A stretch of DNA of 64,000 nt from Methylobacterium sp. 77 (GCF_000372825.1 NZ_KB910516.1:3453825-3517824), one strand, 5' to 3'; shown: positions 53,128 to 63,359, counted from the stretch's first letter. The notes: a model not told the origin generated them from the letters alone. Program-made: numbers and translations.

Positions 53128-54156
53128 ATGATGCATGGCGACATTTCATCGAGCCACGACAGCGTCGGCGTCGCGGTCGTGAACTACACGATGCCCCGTC
53201 TTCACACGCGGGCCGAGGTTCTGGAGAACGCGAGAAAAATCGCCGACATGGTGGTCGGCATGAAGTCCGGCCTGCCCGGCATGGACCTCGTGATCTTCCC
53301 CGAATACTCGACCCACGGCATCATGTACGACGCGGCCGAGATGTACGAGACCGCCTCCGCCGTGCCCGGCGAGGAAACGGCGATCTTCGCCGAGGCCTGC
53401 CGCAAGGCGCGGGTCTGGGGCGTATTTTCGCTCACCGGCGAGCGCCACGAGGAACACCCCAACAAGGCGCCCTACAACACCCTGATCCTGATGAACGACC
53501 AGGGCGAGATCGTGCAGAAGTACCGCAAGATCATGCCCTGGACCCCGATCGAGGGCTGGTACCCGGGCGATTGCACCTATGTCTCGGACGGTCCGAAGGG
53601 CCTCAAGATCAGCCTGATCATCTGCGACGACGGCAATTACCCCGAGATCTGGCGCGACTGCGCCATGCGCGGCGCCGAACTCATCATCCGCTGCCAGGGC
53701 TACATGTATCCGGCCAAGGAACAGCAGGTCCTGATGTCGAAAGCGATGGCGTTCGCCAACAACACCTATGTGGCCGTGGCCAACGCCGCCGGTTTCGACG
53801 GCGTCTACAGCTATTTCGGTCATTCGGCGATCATCGGCTTCGACGGCCGGACCCTGGGCGAATGCGGCACCGAGGAGATGGGCATCCAGTATGCCGCACT
53901 GTCGAAATTCCTCATCCGCGACGCGCGCGCCAACATGCAGTCGGAGAACCACCTCTTCAAACTGCTGCATCGTGGCTACACCGGCATGATCAACTCCAAG
54001 GAGAACGAGCCCGGCAAGGCGGATTGTCCCTACGACTTCTATCGTCGCTGGATCGAGGACCCCGCCGGCACCCGCGAGGCGGTGCGCGCCATCACCCGCC
54101 CCGATCTCGGCACGCCGGAATGCCCGATCGAGGGCATCCCCAACGGGGCGAAGTAA
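53128..54156 (+). CDS. amiE: Aliphatic amidase
   Basis: The 342-residue nitrilase-superfamily enzyme has the catalytic triad E59 (VIFPEYST), K134 ([10 protein letters not shown]) and C166 ([11 protein letters not shown]), exactly at AmiE numbering, and the AmiE start [20 protein letters not shown]. It hydrolyses short aliphatic amides such as acetamide. GAGGAG precedes the ATG. With fmdA it gives two different amidases in one locus; AmiF (formamidase) is the close alternative. Confidence 0.9.
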   Translation: MMHGDISSSHDSVGVAVVNYTMPRLHTRAEVLENARKIADMVVGMKSGLPGMDLVIFPEYSTHGIMYDAAEMYETASAVPGEETAIFAEACRKARVWGVFSLTGERHEEHPNKAPYNTLILMNDQGEIVQKYRKIMPWTPIEGWYPGDCTYVSDGPKGLKISLIICDDGNYPEIWRDCAMRGAELIIRCQGYMYPAKEQQVLMSKAMAFANNTYVAVANAAGFDGVYSYFGHSAIIGFDGRTLGECGTEEMGIQYAALSKFLIRDARANMQSENHLFKLLHRGYTGMINSKENEPGKADCPYDFYRRWIEDPAGTREAVRAITRPDLGTPECPIEGIPNGAK

Positions 54157-54172
54157 CGGATCGCGCTCGGGA

Positions 54173-55873
54173 TCAGTGGAAACGGGCCATCGGCACCGTT
54201 TCGATCGGCACGTCGATGCGGCAGCGCAGACCCTCGGCGAGGAAATCGAGCTGGACCGAGCCTGCCAACTCGCGGGCGATGCCGCCGGTGATGAGGCGGG
54301 TGCCGAAACCGCGCCGCTTCGGCTGCGCCACGACCGGACCGCCGCGCTCCTGCCACTCGATCTCCAAACGGCGCGCGCCCACCCCATCCTCGACGACGCG
54401 CCAGACCACCGACAGGCGTCCCTGCCTCCCCGACAGGGCGCCGTATTTCGCGGCGTTGGTGGTGAGTTCGTGGGCCGTCATCCCCAAGGCCAGCACGTAG
54501 CGCGGCGGCAGGTCGATATCGGGGCCGTCGAGTTCCATGTGGTCCGCCGAGCTGCGGTAGGGGCTGAGCTCGTTCTCGAGCACCGCCCGCAACGGCGCAC
54601 CGGTCCAGTCGTCGCGCGTGAGGAGGTCGTGGGTCTTCGACAGGGCGAGGATGCGGCCTTCGAGCTGCGCCGCCTGCTCCTCCCCGCCGCGCGACTGGCG
54701 GGCGAGGGACTGCACCGTGGCGAGGGTGTTCTTCACCCGGTGGTTCAGCTCGTGCATCATCGTCACCTGCTGCTCCTGCAGGGATCGCGTCCGTTCGAGC
54801 TCGGCCCTCAAGCCGTCCTCGTGCCTCTCGAGCGCGACGGCCATGGCATCGAAGGCCTGGCCGAGCTGGCCGAATTCGGAGCTTCCCGTCAGCCCCGACC
54901 GGGCGGACAATTGGCCGGAGCGCCAGGCGCGGGAGGCCTTGAGCAGCCGCCGTACCGGCTTGCGGATGAAGACGCGACCGCCGATCAGCGCAGCGACGAT
55001 GGCGACGAGGGTCCCGAGGAAGATCAGGATCACGCCCCGCCGGGTCGCCGCGTCGATATCGGCGAAGGCGGTATCGCGGGACAGGCCCACGGCGAGGGTC
55101 ATGCCGTCGAGGGCGCCGTCGGGGCGGACCATTCCGGTGATGCGCGGAGTTCCGCCGAGGTCAGGCATCTCGATGACGCCTCCGGCGGCCTCCGCCTCGC
55201 TCAGGCCAGTGGCGAAGGCCGCCGGCATGTCTCGACCGACCCAGGAGCCCGTGTCGGGAGTCTGGACGATGATCGTGCCGCTGCGGTCGAGCACCGTCAC
55301 GGTGGCGTCCTTGGGCAGGCCGGCATGAGCCAGGCGGTCTCCGAGCCAGGCCGGGTCGAAGCCGAAGATCAGCAGGCCGGAGGATTTGGCGCCGGACGCC
55401 TGGATCGGGTAGGCGAACTGGATGGTGGGAACCCCGCTGCCGCGACCGACCACGTATTCGCCAATCACCGGCAGGCCCGACACCATCGCCTTCTGGAAAT
55501 AGGTCCGGTCGGCCATGGAATAGGCTCCCCGCTCCATGCCGCGGCTGTTGCAGACGAGGTGGCCTTCCGCATCCGCCAGGATGAGGATCGTCGCCCCCGA
55601 CAGCTTGCTGATGATCGAGCGCAGGAAGCTGGTGCATCCCGCGGCCTCCTGGTCGCGGATGAACGGAGCCTCCGCGAGAATGTCGAGGAGCTGGCTCATC
55701 CCGGCGGCGAACTGGGCCAGATCCTCCGAGACCGCACGGGCGCTGCGCAGGGCGGATGCGGTCACGGCATCTTCGCGCGCGCTGCGCAACGCATGCTCGT
55801 TGAAGCTCTGGACCGCGATGGCGGGGACCAGAACGAGCAAGACCAGTGCAACGATACGGGATGTCAGCGTCAT
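54173..55873 (-). CDS. Membrane sensor histidine kinase, HWE/HisKA_2 type
   Basis: The protein is about 566 residues from the ATG ending at 55873; the frame to 56155 overlaps other sequence. Two helices (5-22 and about 281-300) flank a periplasmic dCACHE-like sensor (RTYFQKAMVSGLPVIGEYVVGRGSG). HAMP, then dimerisation histidine H378 in MHELNHRVKNTLATVQSLARQ, and the kinase core LALGMTAHELTTNAAKYGALS mark an HWE/HisKA_2 kinase. The cognate regulator is not adjacent. Ligand unknown. Confidence 0.85.
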   Translation of the reverse strand: MTLTSRIVALVLLVLVPAIAVQSFNEHALRSAREDAVTASALRSARAVSEDLAQFAAGMSQLLDILAEAPFIRDQEAAGCTSFLRSIISKLSGATILILADAEGHLVCNSRGMERGAYSMADRTYFQKAMVSGLPVIGEYVVGRGSGVPTIQFAYPIQASGAKSSGLLIFGFDPAWLGDRLAHAGLPKDATVTVLDRSGTIIVQTPDTGSWVGRDMPAAFATGLSEAEAAGGVIEMPDLGGTPRITGMVRPDGALDGMTLAVGLSRDTAFADIDAATRRGVILIFLGTLVAIVAALIGGRVFIRKPVRRLLKASRAWRSGQLSARSGLTGSSEFGQLGQAFDAMAVALERHEDGLRAELERTRSLQEQQVTMMHELNHRVKNTLATVQSLARQSRGGEEQAAQLEGRILALSKTHDLLTRDDWTGAPLRAVLENELSPYRSSADHMELDGPDIDLPPRYVLALGMTAHELTTNAAKYGALSGRQGRLSVVWRVVEDGVGARRLEIEWQERGGPVVAQPKRRGFGTRLITGGIARELAGSVQLDFLAEGLRCRIDVPIETVPMARFH

Positions 55874-56117
55874 GAAGGGCGGCTGGTCGCAAAGGACAAC
55901 AAATCGGCCGGGAGGATCCGGTTCGTCCAACCGAATCAGCTTGGCATTATACTGTATGCCTGACTTGCCGAACCAGCCGTATGGGAAACTTGTCGGGACG
56001 GACGGATTTCTCGGCGACCCGCGAATGCCGGATGCCGAACCCGATCGCGACGAGGCTGGACCGACGCCCCTCCCGCGGCCACAACCGCTCCAGCATGAAA
56101 GCCCCGAGGATCCCGAC

Positions 56118-57005
56118 ATGAGCGACCGCATCACTCTGAAAGCCGGAGACGGCACCGTTGCGGTGGTAGCGGCGTCCGGCGCCGAGCCGGTCTCGTGGCA
56201 GGTCGGGGGCCGCGAATATCTCTGGAACGGCGACCCGGCGCATTGGAACCGGCATGCGCCCTGGCTCTTCCCGGTGGTCGGCGCCTCGGCCGGCGGCGTG
56301 GTCCGGGTGGACGGCGAGACCTATCCGATGGGCCAGCACGGCTTTGCCCGCGACCTGCCCTTCGCCATCGTGGCGCAGAGCGACGACGGCGTCACCCTGC
56401 GCCTGGAGGAGAGCGAGGCGACGCGTTCCCACTATCCGTACCCGTTCCGCCTCGACATCACCACGCGGGTCGGCCCGGCCCATCTCGATTTCGAGATCTG
56501 GATCGAGAATACCGGGGAGACGCCCCTGCCTTACGCGCTCGGCTTCCATCCGGCCTTCCCCTGGCCCTTCGCCGATGGCGAGCGCAGGGCCGGCGGCGGC
56601 TACGCGGTGGAATTCGAGCATCCCGAGCGGGCCATGGCCCCGGAGGTGGGAGATGGCGGCCTGCTCCTGCGCCAGGAGCGCCCGTTCGCCCTCGACGGTC
56701 GGATACTACCCCTCGATCCGGACATGTTCTCCGAAGCCATCGTCCTGCGCGATGCGGCGAGCGCCAGGATGCGCTTCACCGCGCCCGATGGCAGCGCCAT
56801 CCGCATGAATGTCTCGGACTTCCCCCATCTCGCCATCTGGACGAAGCCCACGGCGCCGTTCCTCTCCCTCGAATGCTGGACCGGCTACGCCGACTGGTCG
56901 GGATTCGACGGCGACCTGACCCGGCGCGACTCGCAGCGCCTCCTCGCACCCGGCCAGCGCGCCCGCCACGGCGTCAGCCTCACCCTGGAAGGGCCCCGCT
57001 CATGA
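56118..57005 (+). CDS. Aldose 1-epimerase-like (galactose mutarotase-like) protein
   Basis: The 295-residue protein starts at the ATG at 56118, after GAGGA; upstream in-frame sequence is a shadow. It has the galactose-mutarotase beta-sandwich pattern: VSWQVGGREYLWNGDPAHWNRHAPWLFPVVG, YPMGQHGFARDLPF (histidine), LGFHPAFPWPF and a late SLECWTGYADWSGF. This is the LacX-like subgroup (often annotated aldose epimerase YeaD-type). It overlaps tenA by ATGA. Confidence 0.85.
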   Translation: MSDRITLKAGDGTVAVVAASGAEPVSWQVGGREYLWNGDPAHWNRHAPWLFPVVGASAGGVVRVDGETYPMGQHGFARDLPFAIVAQSDDGVTLRLEESEATRSHYPYPFRLDITTRVGPAHLDFEIWIENTGETPLPYALGFHPAFPWPFADGERRAGGGYAVEFEHPERAMAPEVGDGGLLLRQERPFALDGRILPLDPDMFSEAIVLRDAASARMRFTAPDGSAIRMNVSDFPHLAIWTKPTAPFLSLECWTGYADWSGFDGDLTRRDSQRLLAPGQRARHGVSLTLEGPRS

Positions 57006-57685
57006 TCCGTCCCATCGACGAGACCGGCTTCGCGGCGGAGGCCTGGACCCGCAACGAAGCGGCCTACGAGACCATCCGCACGATGCCCTTCAATGCCGAG
57101 CTCGCCGCCGGCACGCTCGCAGAGGCCCGGTTCCGGCACTACATCCTGCAGGACGCGCATTACCTGATCGGATTCGGCCGGGCGCTCGCCCTGGCCGCGG
57201 CGAAGGCGCCGGAGCCCGAGGGGATCGTGCAGTTCGCCAAGGCGGCCGAGACGGCCATCGTGGTCGAGCGCTCGCTCCATGGCGGCTTCTTCCGGGATTA
57301 CGGCATCACGGCCGAGACCTTCGCCGGCACTCCCCTGTCCCCGCCCTGCGACCATTACGTCTCGTATCTCCTCGCCACGGCCTATGCCGAACCCTACGAG
57401 GTTCTGCTCGCCGCCCTGCTGCCGTGCTTCTGGATCTATGCCGAGATCGGCACCGACATCCTGTCGCGCGCCGGCGCCGGCAATCCCTACGCCGCCTGGA
57501 TCGACACCTATGCCGGCGAGGAGTTCGGCATCGCCGTCGCCGAGATGATCGCGGCCACCGATGCCGCAGCGCTCGGGGTCTCGCCCTCGCTGCGGGCAAG
57601 GATGCACCGCGCCTTCACCCGCGCGACGCAGCTCGAATGGATGTTCTGGGACGGCGCCTACCGCGAGGCGGTCTGGCCGGTCTGA
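57002..57685 (+). CDS. tenA: TenA/thiaminase II family protein
   Basis: The 227-residue protein has the TenA helical fold: catalytic C142 in LLPCFWIYAEIG, the substrate-binding ILQDAHYLIGFGRAL and YAGEEFG, and LEWMFWDGAYREAVWP. It hydrolyses aminopyrimidine thiamine breakdown products for salvage to HMP. Start overlaps the epimerase stop (ATGA), so co-translation is expected. Function as thiaminase is family-level inference. Confidence 0.88.
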   Translation: MIRPIDETGFAAEAWTRNEAAYETIRTMPFNAELAAGTLAEARFRHYILQDAHYLIGFGRALALAAAKAPEPEGIVQFAKAAETAIVVERSLHGGFFRDYGITAETFAGTPLSPPCDHYVSYLLATAYAEPYEVLLAALLPCFWIYAEIGTDILSRAGAGNPYAAWIDTYAGEEFGIAVAEMIAATDAAALGVSPSLRARMHRAFTRATQLEWMFWDGAYREAVWPV

Positions 57686-57721
57686 AATCCGACCGTCAGG
57701 TGCGAAGACCGCTCGCCGCTC

Positions 57722-58537
57722 TCAATGCGTGCAGGGGAGCGGGACGCGCACCGGCTTCGGCGCACCCGGCTTGACGATGCGCACGATGCCGTCCCGCAGG
57801 GACAGCATGTGACCGCGCTCCACGTCGGTCCAGCACTCGTCGCGGGTGAGCGCCTTGGTGGCGATGACCGTCACCACGTCGTCGCTCCGCGTCTCCTGGG
57901 CGAAATCGACGTGCCAATCCTCGTCGATCAGGGTGGCCGTGCCGAAGGGGGCGCAGCGGGTGAGGTAGCACAGGCGCTTGCCGCAATGGGCATAGAGCGT
58001 CCGGCTGTCGCTCAGCAGCATGTTGAACACACCGAGCCCGTGCAGCTCGGCGCAGAGTTCGGCGACCGCCGTGTCGAGCCGTGCCGGGCTCGGCAGGCTC
58101 GGATAGCGCGCCTGCAACCGGTCGAGCATCCAGCAGAAGGCGTACTCGCTGTCGGTGGAGCCCACCGGCTTGAACCAGGTGAGCGGCCACTTCTTCACGC
58201 CCTTGAGCTGGCCGTTATGGGCGAAGGTCCAGCGCCGTCCCCAGAGCTCGCGGCTGAACGGATGGGTGTTCTCGAGCCCGACCCGCCCGCGATTGGCCTT
58301 GCGCACATGCGCGATCACGATCCGGCTCTTGATCGAATATTCGCGCAGGAGCTTGGCGAGGACCGAGCGCGCGCTCGGTTCGGGCTCATGGAAGGCGCGG
58401 GCGCCGCGGCCCTCGTAGAAGGTGATGCCCCATCCGTCGGCGTGAGGTCCGGTCTCGCCGCCGCGCCGGGCGAGCGCGGCGAAAGAGAAGCGGATATCGG
58501 TTGGCACGTTCGCGCTCATGCCGAGCAATTCGCACAT
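57722..58537 (-). CDS. Class II glutamine amidotransferase, YafJ-like
   Basis: The 271-residue protein has the N-terminal nucleophile C2 (MCELLGMSAN) after methionine removal, PHADGWGI, HVRKANRGRVGLENTHPF and FAHNGQLKG, as in class II (Ntn) amidotransferases of the YafJ/EgtC type. It hydrolyses glutamine to give ammonia for a partner or small substrate; no synthetase domain or partner gene is adjacent. Confidence 0.85.
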   Translation of the reverse strand: MCELLGMSANVPTDIRFSFAALARRGGETGPHADGWGITFYEGRGARAFHEPEPSARSVLAKLLREYSIKSRIVIAHVRKANRGRVGLENTHPFSRELWGRRWTFAHNGQLKGVKKWPLTWFKPVGSTDSEYAFCWMLDRLQARYPSLPSPARLDTAVAELCAELHGLGVFNMLLSDSRTLYAHCGKRLCYLTRCAPFGTATLIDEDWHVDFAQETRSDDVVTVIATKALTRDECWTDVERGHMLSLRDGIVRIVKPGAPKPVRVPLPCTH

Positions 58538-58787
58538 GGAAAATCTTGCGGTTTCTGGCGATGCGCTTGCGACGGGAAAGCGGGTGAGGAAGCGGGCGGG
58601 CGTCGAGGTCGCCGGAGAAACACAAACCTAGGAGTGTTTGCCGCGTCCGACAACCGCGGAGCCGCATGTGCCGGGAGACACGAAGAGATTCGTCACCGGT
58701 GTTCTCGCGCCTTCCATGGCCGCCGGCGATCCTCTAAGCCGGCCTTGATGGACCGTACCCGGCACGGGCCGCCGGAGGGAAACGTCG

Positions 58788-61340
58788 ATGGATCGTGATC
58801 CGATCGCCTTCGCCTGGAAGTCGGCACGGACGCTCCAGCTCTCGGCCATCGCCCTCACGCTGGGGCTGGGCTTCCCCCTCGCCGCGTTCGCCCTCCTCTG
58901 CCTGCGCGATCTCGTGAGCGTCCTGGTCCAGGCACCGGCGCAGACCGTCCCGTTCCTCCGGATCGCGATGGAGCGGCCCTGGAATTCGGCCGGCGACCCG
59001 CCCTTGGTGGCCGTGTCCGGCTGGCCGATGCCACCCGTCGACGTGATCCTGTGGGCGCTGAGCGGGCTCGCCGCCGTCGCTCTCCTCGCGGCTGCCCTGG
59101 GCTGGATCGTGGCGCGGCTGTGCTTCTTCGTCCAGACCCGGACGATCCGTCTCCTGAACGAGCGGGTGACCACGGCGATCCTGCATGCCCCGACGGCGGC
59201 CAGGGACGAGGCCCGCACCCTGACGCAGCTCATCGGCGCGCTGTTGGCCCGGATCGACACCCTGTTCGGCCTCGGCATCGTCGTCCCGGTCACCACCCTC
59301 GCCGCCGTGATCCTGGCCCTCGCGCTGGCCGGCCTTGCCGCTCCGAGGCTGGTACCCGCCGTCGCGGTGGGCCTTCTCGCGGCGGGCCTCGCCCGAATCC
59401 TGATCCTCCAGCGGACCCGCGCGCGCACCGCCCTGCGCCTGACTTCCGGGGCGAGCGCCGAGCGCTTCCTCGCCGACCTCATCCGGCGGGTCCCGGCGGT
59501 GCGGGCCCATGGAGCCGAAGCCTTCGAGCGTAACCGCCTCGCGGCCAAGGGGGCGGCAATGCGCGATGCCCTGGCGGCCGCCGAATCCTCCCTCGCCTTC
59601 GCGCGGGCGCCCTCGCTCGCCCTCGGCGTCCTGCTCCCCGCCATCATCCTGGCCGTAGCCCTCTGGCGCGGAGAGAGCGGCACGGCACCGCCGGTGGCGC
59701 CCGGAGCCCTGGTGGCCGCCGGCGGCGGCTTCGCCCTCGCCGTCCTGGCGCTCGCGGTGACCCTTCGGCTGCGCTCGGTCCATGAGGCGGTGACGCCGGT
59801 CTTCCGCGATCTCGCGACGACCCTAGTCTCTCTCGAGGGACGGGGTGGCTTCCGGCCGGGCCCCTTCGCCGCTCTGCCGCAGGGCGGCGCGCTCGCAGCC
59901 TCCGGGGTCGGCGCCTACGATCCCGCCAGCGGGGAGCGCCTCGCCGGCGTCGACGTCACGGTACCGATGCCCTCCCATCTGGCGATCGTCGGCGAGCGCG
60001 GCAGCGGCGCGCGGGCATTGGCAGCCCTCCTCGCCGGACAGCTCGAACCCACCGCGGGCGCGGTGACCTATGACGGGATCGACCTGCGCAGTCTCGACCC
60101 GGCCGAGCGCGCCAGCCACATCGCCCTCGCGGGCGCGGAAGCGATCCTGATCGAGGGAACGCTGGAGCAGAACATCCTCTACGGCGCGGCGCGGCAGGAG
60201 CGGCCCTCGGAGACGGACCTCATCGAGGTGCTGCGTCTGACCGGGCTCGACGCCTTCGTCTATGCCCGCGGCCTCGAAGGGACGGTGGATCCGAGCGCAG
60301 AGCCCGGCATCGCCGAGGCCATCGTCTCCGCCCGTCACGCCGTGCGGGAGGCCCTGGCGGCGGATAAGGCGGCGCGGTTGGTGGAGCCGTTCGATCCCGC
60401 CCGCTACAACCATCAGGCGACGGTGGGCGAGAACATCCTGTTCGGCGAGGCCGTCGGGGCGGCCTTCTCCGGCAGCCATATCGCCGCCCATCCCTACCTG
60501 CGCGCCGTGCTGGAAGCCGAGGACCTGACCCGGCCCTTCACCGAGATCGGTCTGCAGGTGGCGCGCAGCACCATCGAGATCTTCGCCGATCTGCCCGACG
60601 ATCACCCTCTCTTCGACGCGTTCTCCCTGTTTCCGGCGGCCGAGCGAGGGTTCTTCGAGGATCTGGTCAGCCGCCAGCCGGAGGCCAAGGGCTGGCGCCG
60701 GGGCCCGGCCGGCCAGCGCGACCGCAAGCGCCTGATCGGGCTGGCGCTCCGCTACAGCGAGACCCGGCACCGGTTCGGCCTGATCGACGCCGCCTTCGAA
60801 GAACGCATCGTCGTGGCGCGGCACTCCTTCGCGCGGCTGATGCCGCAGAGCCTGCGCTCGGGCGTCGAGTTCTACGACCCGACCCGCCTCAACCCGGCCG
60901 CCAGCCTGGAGGAGAACTTGCTGTTCGGGCGCATCAACGGTGAGGAAGCCGGCGCCGAACAGCGCGTGCGGGCGCTGGTGCGCCGCGTCCTCGTACAGCA
61001 GGGACTCGAATCGGCCGTCTACCGGCTCGGCCTCGCCAGCCGTGTGGAACCGGGCATGGGCGGCGGCGGGGCGAGTCTCGGCGAGAACGCCATCGGTTCG
61101 CGCGAGCGAATCGGCATCGATCTCGCGCGCTGCCTCGTGCGCAAGCCGGACATCGTCGTCATCGCCATCGCCCTCGACGACGGCAAGGCCGCCGAGATCA
61201 AGGAGCGCCTCGCCAGCCTGCGCGCGGCGCGGGCCGGGCGCGGACTCATCGTCTGCCTGCCGGACACCAACGCCCTCGATGCAAACGATCCCTTCGGCGC
61301 GGTGCTGCATGTGGAGCGCAACGCGGTTCTGGCCGCCTGA
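58788..61340 (+). CDS. Degenerate ABC-transporter-like membrane protein
   Basis: The 850-residue protein has an N-terminal exporter-like membrane region (about six helices within 1-330) and two nucleotide-binding-like halves. In the first, the P-loop reads GERGSGARAL (about residue 400), lacking GK[S/T]. The later half has LGENAIGSRERIGIDLARCL as a relic of the signature and DIVVIAIALDD in place of Walker B. Motifs such as TLEQNILYG and VGENILFGEA show ABC-exporter ancestry. Transport ATPase activity is unlikely. Role unknown. Confidence 0.75.
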   Translation: MDRDPIAFAWKSARTLQLSAIALTLGLGFPLAAFALLCLRDLVSVLVQAPAQTVPFLRIAMERPWNSAGDPPLVAVSGWPMPPVDVILWALSGLAAVALLAAALGWIVARLCFFVQTRTIRLLNERVTTAILHAPTAARDEARTLTQLIGALLARIDTLFGLGIVVPVTTLAAVILALALAGLAAPRLVPAVAVGLLAAGLARILILQRTRARTALRLTSGASAERFLADLIRRVPAVRAHGAEAFERNRLAAKGAAMRDALAAAESSLAFARAPSLALGVLLPAIILAVALWRGESGTAPPVAPGALVAAGGGFALAVLALAVTLRLRSVHEAVTPVFRDLATTLVSLEGRGGFRPGPFAALPQGGALAASGVGAYDPASGERLAGVDVTVPMPSHLAIVGERGSGARALAALLAGQLEPTAGAVTYDGIDLRSLDPAERASHIALAGAEAILIEGTLEQNILYGAARQERPSETDLIEVLRLTGLDAFVYARGLEGTVDPSAEPGIAEAIVSARHAVREALAADKAARLVEPFDPARYNHQATVGENILFGEAVGAAFSGSHIAAHPYLRAVLEAEDLTRPFTEIGLQVARSTIEIFADLPDDHPLFDAFSLFPAAERGFFEDLVSRQPEAKGWRRGPAGQRDRKRLIGLALRYSETRHRFGLIDAAFEERIVVARHSFARLMPQSLRSGVEFYDPTRLNPAASLEENLLFGRINGEEAGAEQRVRALVRRVLVQQGLESAVYRLGLASRVEPGMGGGGASLGENAIGSRERIGIDLARCLVRKPDIVVIAIALDDGKAAEIKERLASLRAARAGRGLIVCLPDTNALDANDPFGAVLHVERNAVLAA

Positions 61341-61471
61341 CGCGACGAGGACAACCGAAGGGAATCAGGCACTTCCCTATTGCCGCCCCAATGGGATGCG
61401 ATAGGAAGACCATCGTGCAACCTGTCGCACGGCGCCGGCGAATGTCGGCGGATCGCTCTCCAGGGCCGGGA

Positions 61472-62665
61472 ATGGTCATTCGACCCTCGCCAATCGTGCC
61501 GCGCCTCAGCATCGCCTGCCTGGTCGTGTTCGGTCTGGCCCTCGCGGCGCCGAACGTCGCGCAGGCCCAATCGGCCAAGGCCACCGCGCCGATCCCGGCG
61601 GCCACCCTCGCGCTGATGAGCCAGAAGGGCACCAGCGCCTCGGCGCCGGTCCTGTTCAGGGCCTACAAGAAGGAATCCGAGATCGAGGTCTGGAAGAAGG
61701 CCGCCAACGGGCGCTTCGTCCATATCAAGACCTTCCCGATCTGCCGCTGGTCGGGCCAGCTCGGGCCGAAGCGCAAGACCGGCGACCGTCAGACGCCGGA
61801 GGGGTTCTACACGGTGCCCCAGCGCCAGATGAACCCGAATTCGAGCTACTATCTCTCCTTCGACGTCGGCTATCCGAACGCCTACGACCGCGCGCAGGGC
61901 TCCACCGGCTCGGCCGTGATGGTCCACGGCGTCTGCTCGTCGATGGGATGCTTCGCCATGACCGACCAGGTGGTCGGCGAGATCTACGCCATCGCCCGCG
62001 ATGCCTTCGCGGGCGGCCAGGCAGCGTTCCAGTTCCAATCCTTCCCATTCCGGATGAACGCGGCGAACATGGCCCGCTACCGGACCGACGCGAACATCGC
62101 GTTCTGGCGCCAGCTCAAGGAGGGTGCGGACCGGTTCGACGCGACGGGCGAGGAGCCGAACGTCACCGTCACCGCCGGCCGCTACGCCTTCCTGCCCTAC
62201 AAGGATCCCGCCCTGGAATCCCTGGTCACGGCGCGCCGGGCGCAGGAGGAGGCCCGTATCGCGAGCCTCGTCGAGGACGGGAGCGCGGCCGTGCGCACCA
62301 CCTATTCCGACGGCGCGCAGCATCCGTTCTGGGCGGCGCTCTCCGCCAAGGGCGTCTCGCTCGGCGATGTCAGCCGACCCGAAGCGCTCGCCTATGCCGG
62401 CCAGGACGTCGTGGTGATCCCGGCCCAGCGCCGCCCTGTTCAGGTCGCCGAGGTGGTGTGGTCGCGCTGGATGGCGGCGGCCTCCGTTCCCGTGCTGACG
62501 CGGGTGCGCGGGTTCAAACCGACCTACGAGACGGAACCGTCACGCTTCACGAACCTCGTCACGCGCTACGAGCAGACGCTGCCAATGATGCTCTCTGCGT
62601 CCCTCGCCGGGCAGATGCCGGCCCCGACCCCGCCGGCAATCGTCGAGACCCTGGCGCAGCGCTAG
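61472..62665 (+). CDS. Secreted L,D-transpeptidase (YkuD family)
   Basis: The protein is about 397 residues from the ATG at 61472, which starts a signal peptide (LSIACLVVFGLALAAPNVAQAQ); the frame is open from 61391, with other ATGs at 61391 and 61442. It has the YkuD active site HGVCSSMGCFAM with catalytic Cys, and GPKRKTGDRQTPEGFYTV upstream. It cross-links or modifies peptidoglycan in the periplasm, or anchors proteins. It is long for the family because of a C-terminal extension without a known domain. Confidence 0.85.
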   Translation: MVIRPSPIVPRLSIACLVVFGLALAAPNVAQAQSAKATAPIPAATLALMSQKGTSASAPVLFRAYKKESEIEVWKKAANGRFVHIKTFPICRWSGQLGPKRKTGDRQTPEGFYTVPQRQMNPNSSYYLSFDVGYPNAYDRAQGSTGSAVMVHGVCSSMGCFAMTDQVVGEIYAIARDAFAGGQAAFQFQSFPFRMNAANMARYRTDANIAFWRQLKEGADRFDATGEEPNVTVTAGRYAFLPYKDPALESLVTARRAQEEARIASLVEDGSAAVRTTYSDGAQHPFWAALSAKGVSLGDVSRPEALAYAGQDVVVIPAQRRPVQVAEVVWSRWMAAASVPVLTRVRGFKPTYETEPSRFTNLVTRYEQTLPMMLSASLAGQMPAPTPPAIVETLAQR

Positions 62666-62685
62666 CGCATACGGATGAGCGGGCT

Positions 62686-62714
62686 CCCCTCTCCCCGCAC
62701 GCAGGGAAGAGGGG
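62686..62714. terminator. Hairpin after the L,D-transpeptidase
   Basis: Arms 62686-62696 and 62704-62714 pair at 10 of 11 positions, 20 bp after the stop codon. The sequence type (CCCCTCTCCC) is like the REP hairpins at 52971. It may be a terminator or a repeat element. Confidence 0.45.
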
Positions 62715-62927
62715 TGCTAACGCCATGATCGCACGACAGACGGTCCACCTTCGGCCGCCGAGAACGCCCTCGTTTTCCTAATGGTCAAAATCTGACGGAT
62801 GCTACCCGCCCTGAGCGTCCGAGATGGGTGGTTTCCCGCCTGTCTGCTTTCGAGCGGTACAGGCATCAAACGAGACGCCTCCACTGCTATTCCACCTGCC
62901 CGCAAAATACCATGCAAGCATATTGAT

Positions 62928-63359
62928 CTAATCGAGGTTGATACGCGAGTCTCTAAGTGTAAGGCACTGATCTGTATATATAGTTCCGCATGCTACCTTG
63001 CACTCGAATGTGTGATCAATGGGATCGAAGGGGCTGTAACTCACAAAAAACCTTCTTTTGTGCGGTTTACTATCTTCGGTTTCCCAAGCTCCCCACCCAT
63101 TTCCCGAATGGACCAGATTTGTAATTTTGGGATTCTTGAAGTTCTCTAACTGCTCTATCCGTGTGGCTTTACCGCTCGTGAACCAACGAATGTTGCGCTT
63201 GATAATTTCGACAGCCTCTTCTTTATTTTTGATATTTTCTTCTGAAACTTTGCAGTAGTACTCCTCATTGATATAGGCCCATGATAAAACTCCGACAGCA
63301 ACGATAGCTGCGCTTTTGAGCGCAATTTTAATCAAATTAGTGAATTTCATATAGACCAT
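62928..63359 (-). CDS. AT-rich hypothetical membrane-anchored protein
   Basis: The 143-residue protein (starts MVYMKFTNLIKIALKS; the next ATG is at 63350) has one N-terminal helix (AAIVAVGVLSWAYI) and a lysine-rich soluble region with four cysteines (CKV, ECKVACG, QCL). Base composition is clearly AT-richer than its neighbours, suggesting foreign origin. No clear ribosome-binding site. I do not recognise a family. Confidence 0.6.
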   Translation of the reverse strand: MVYMKFTNLIKIALKSAAIVAVGVLSWAYINEEYYCKVSEENIKNKEEAVEIIKRNIRWFTSGKATRIEQLENFKNPKITNLVHSGNGWGAWETEDSKPHKRRFFVSYSPFDPIDHTFECKVACGTIYTDQCLTLRDSRINLD

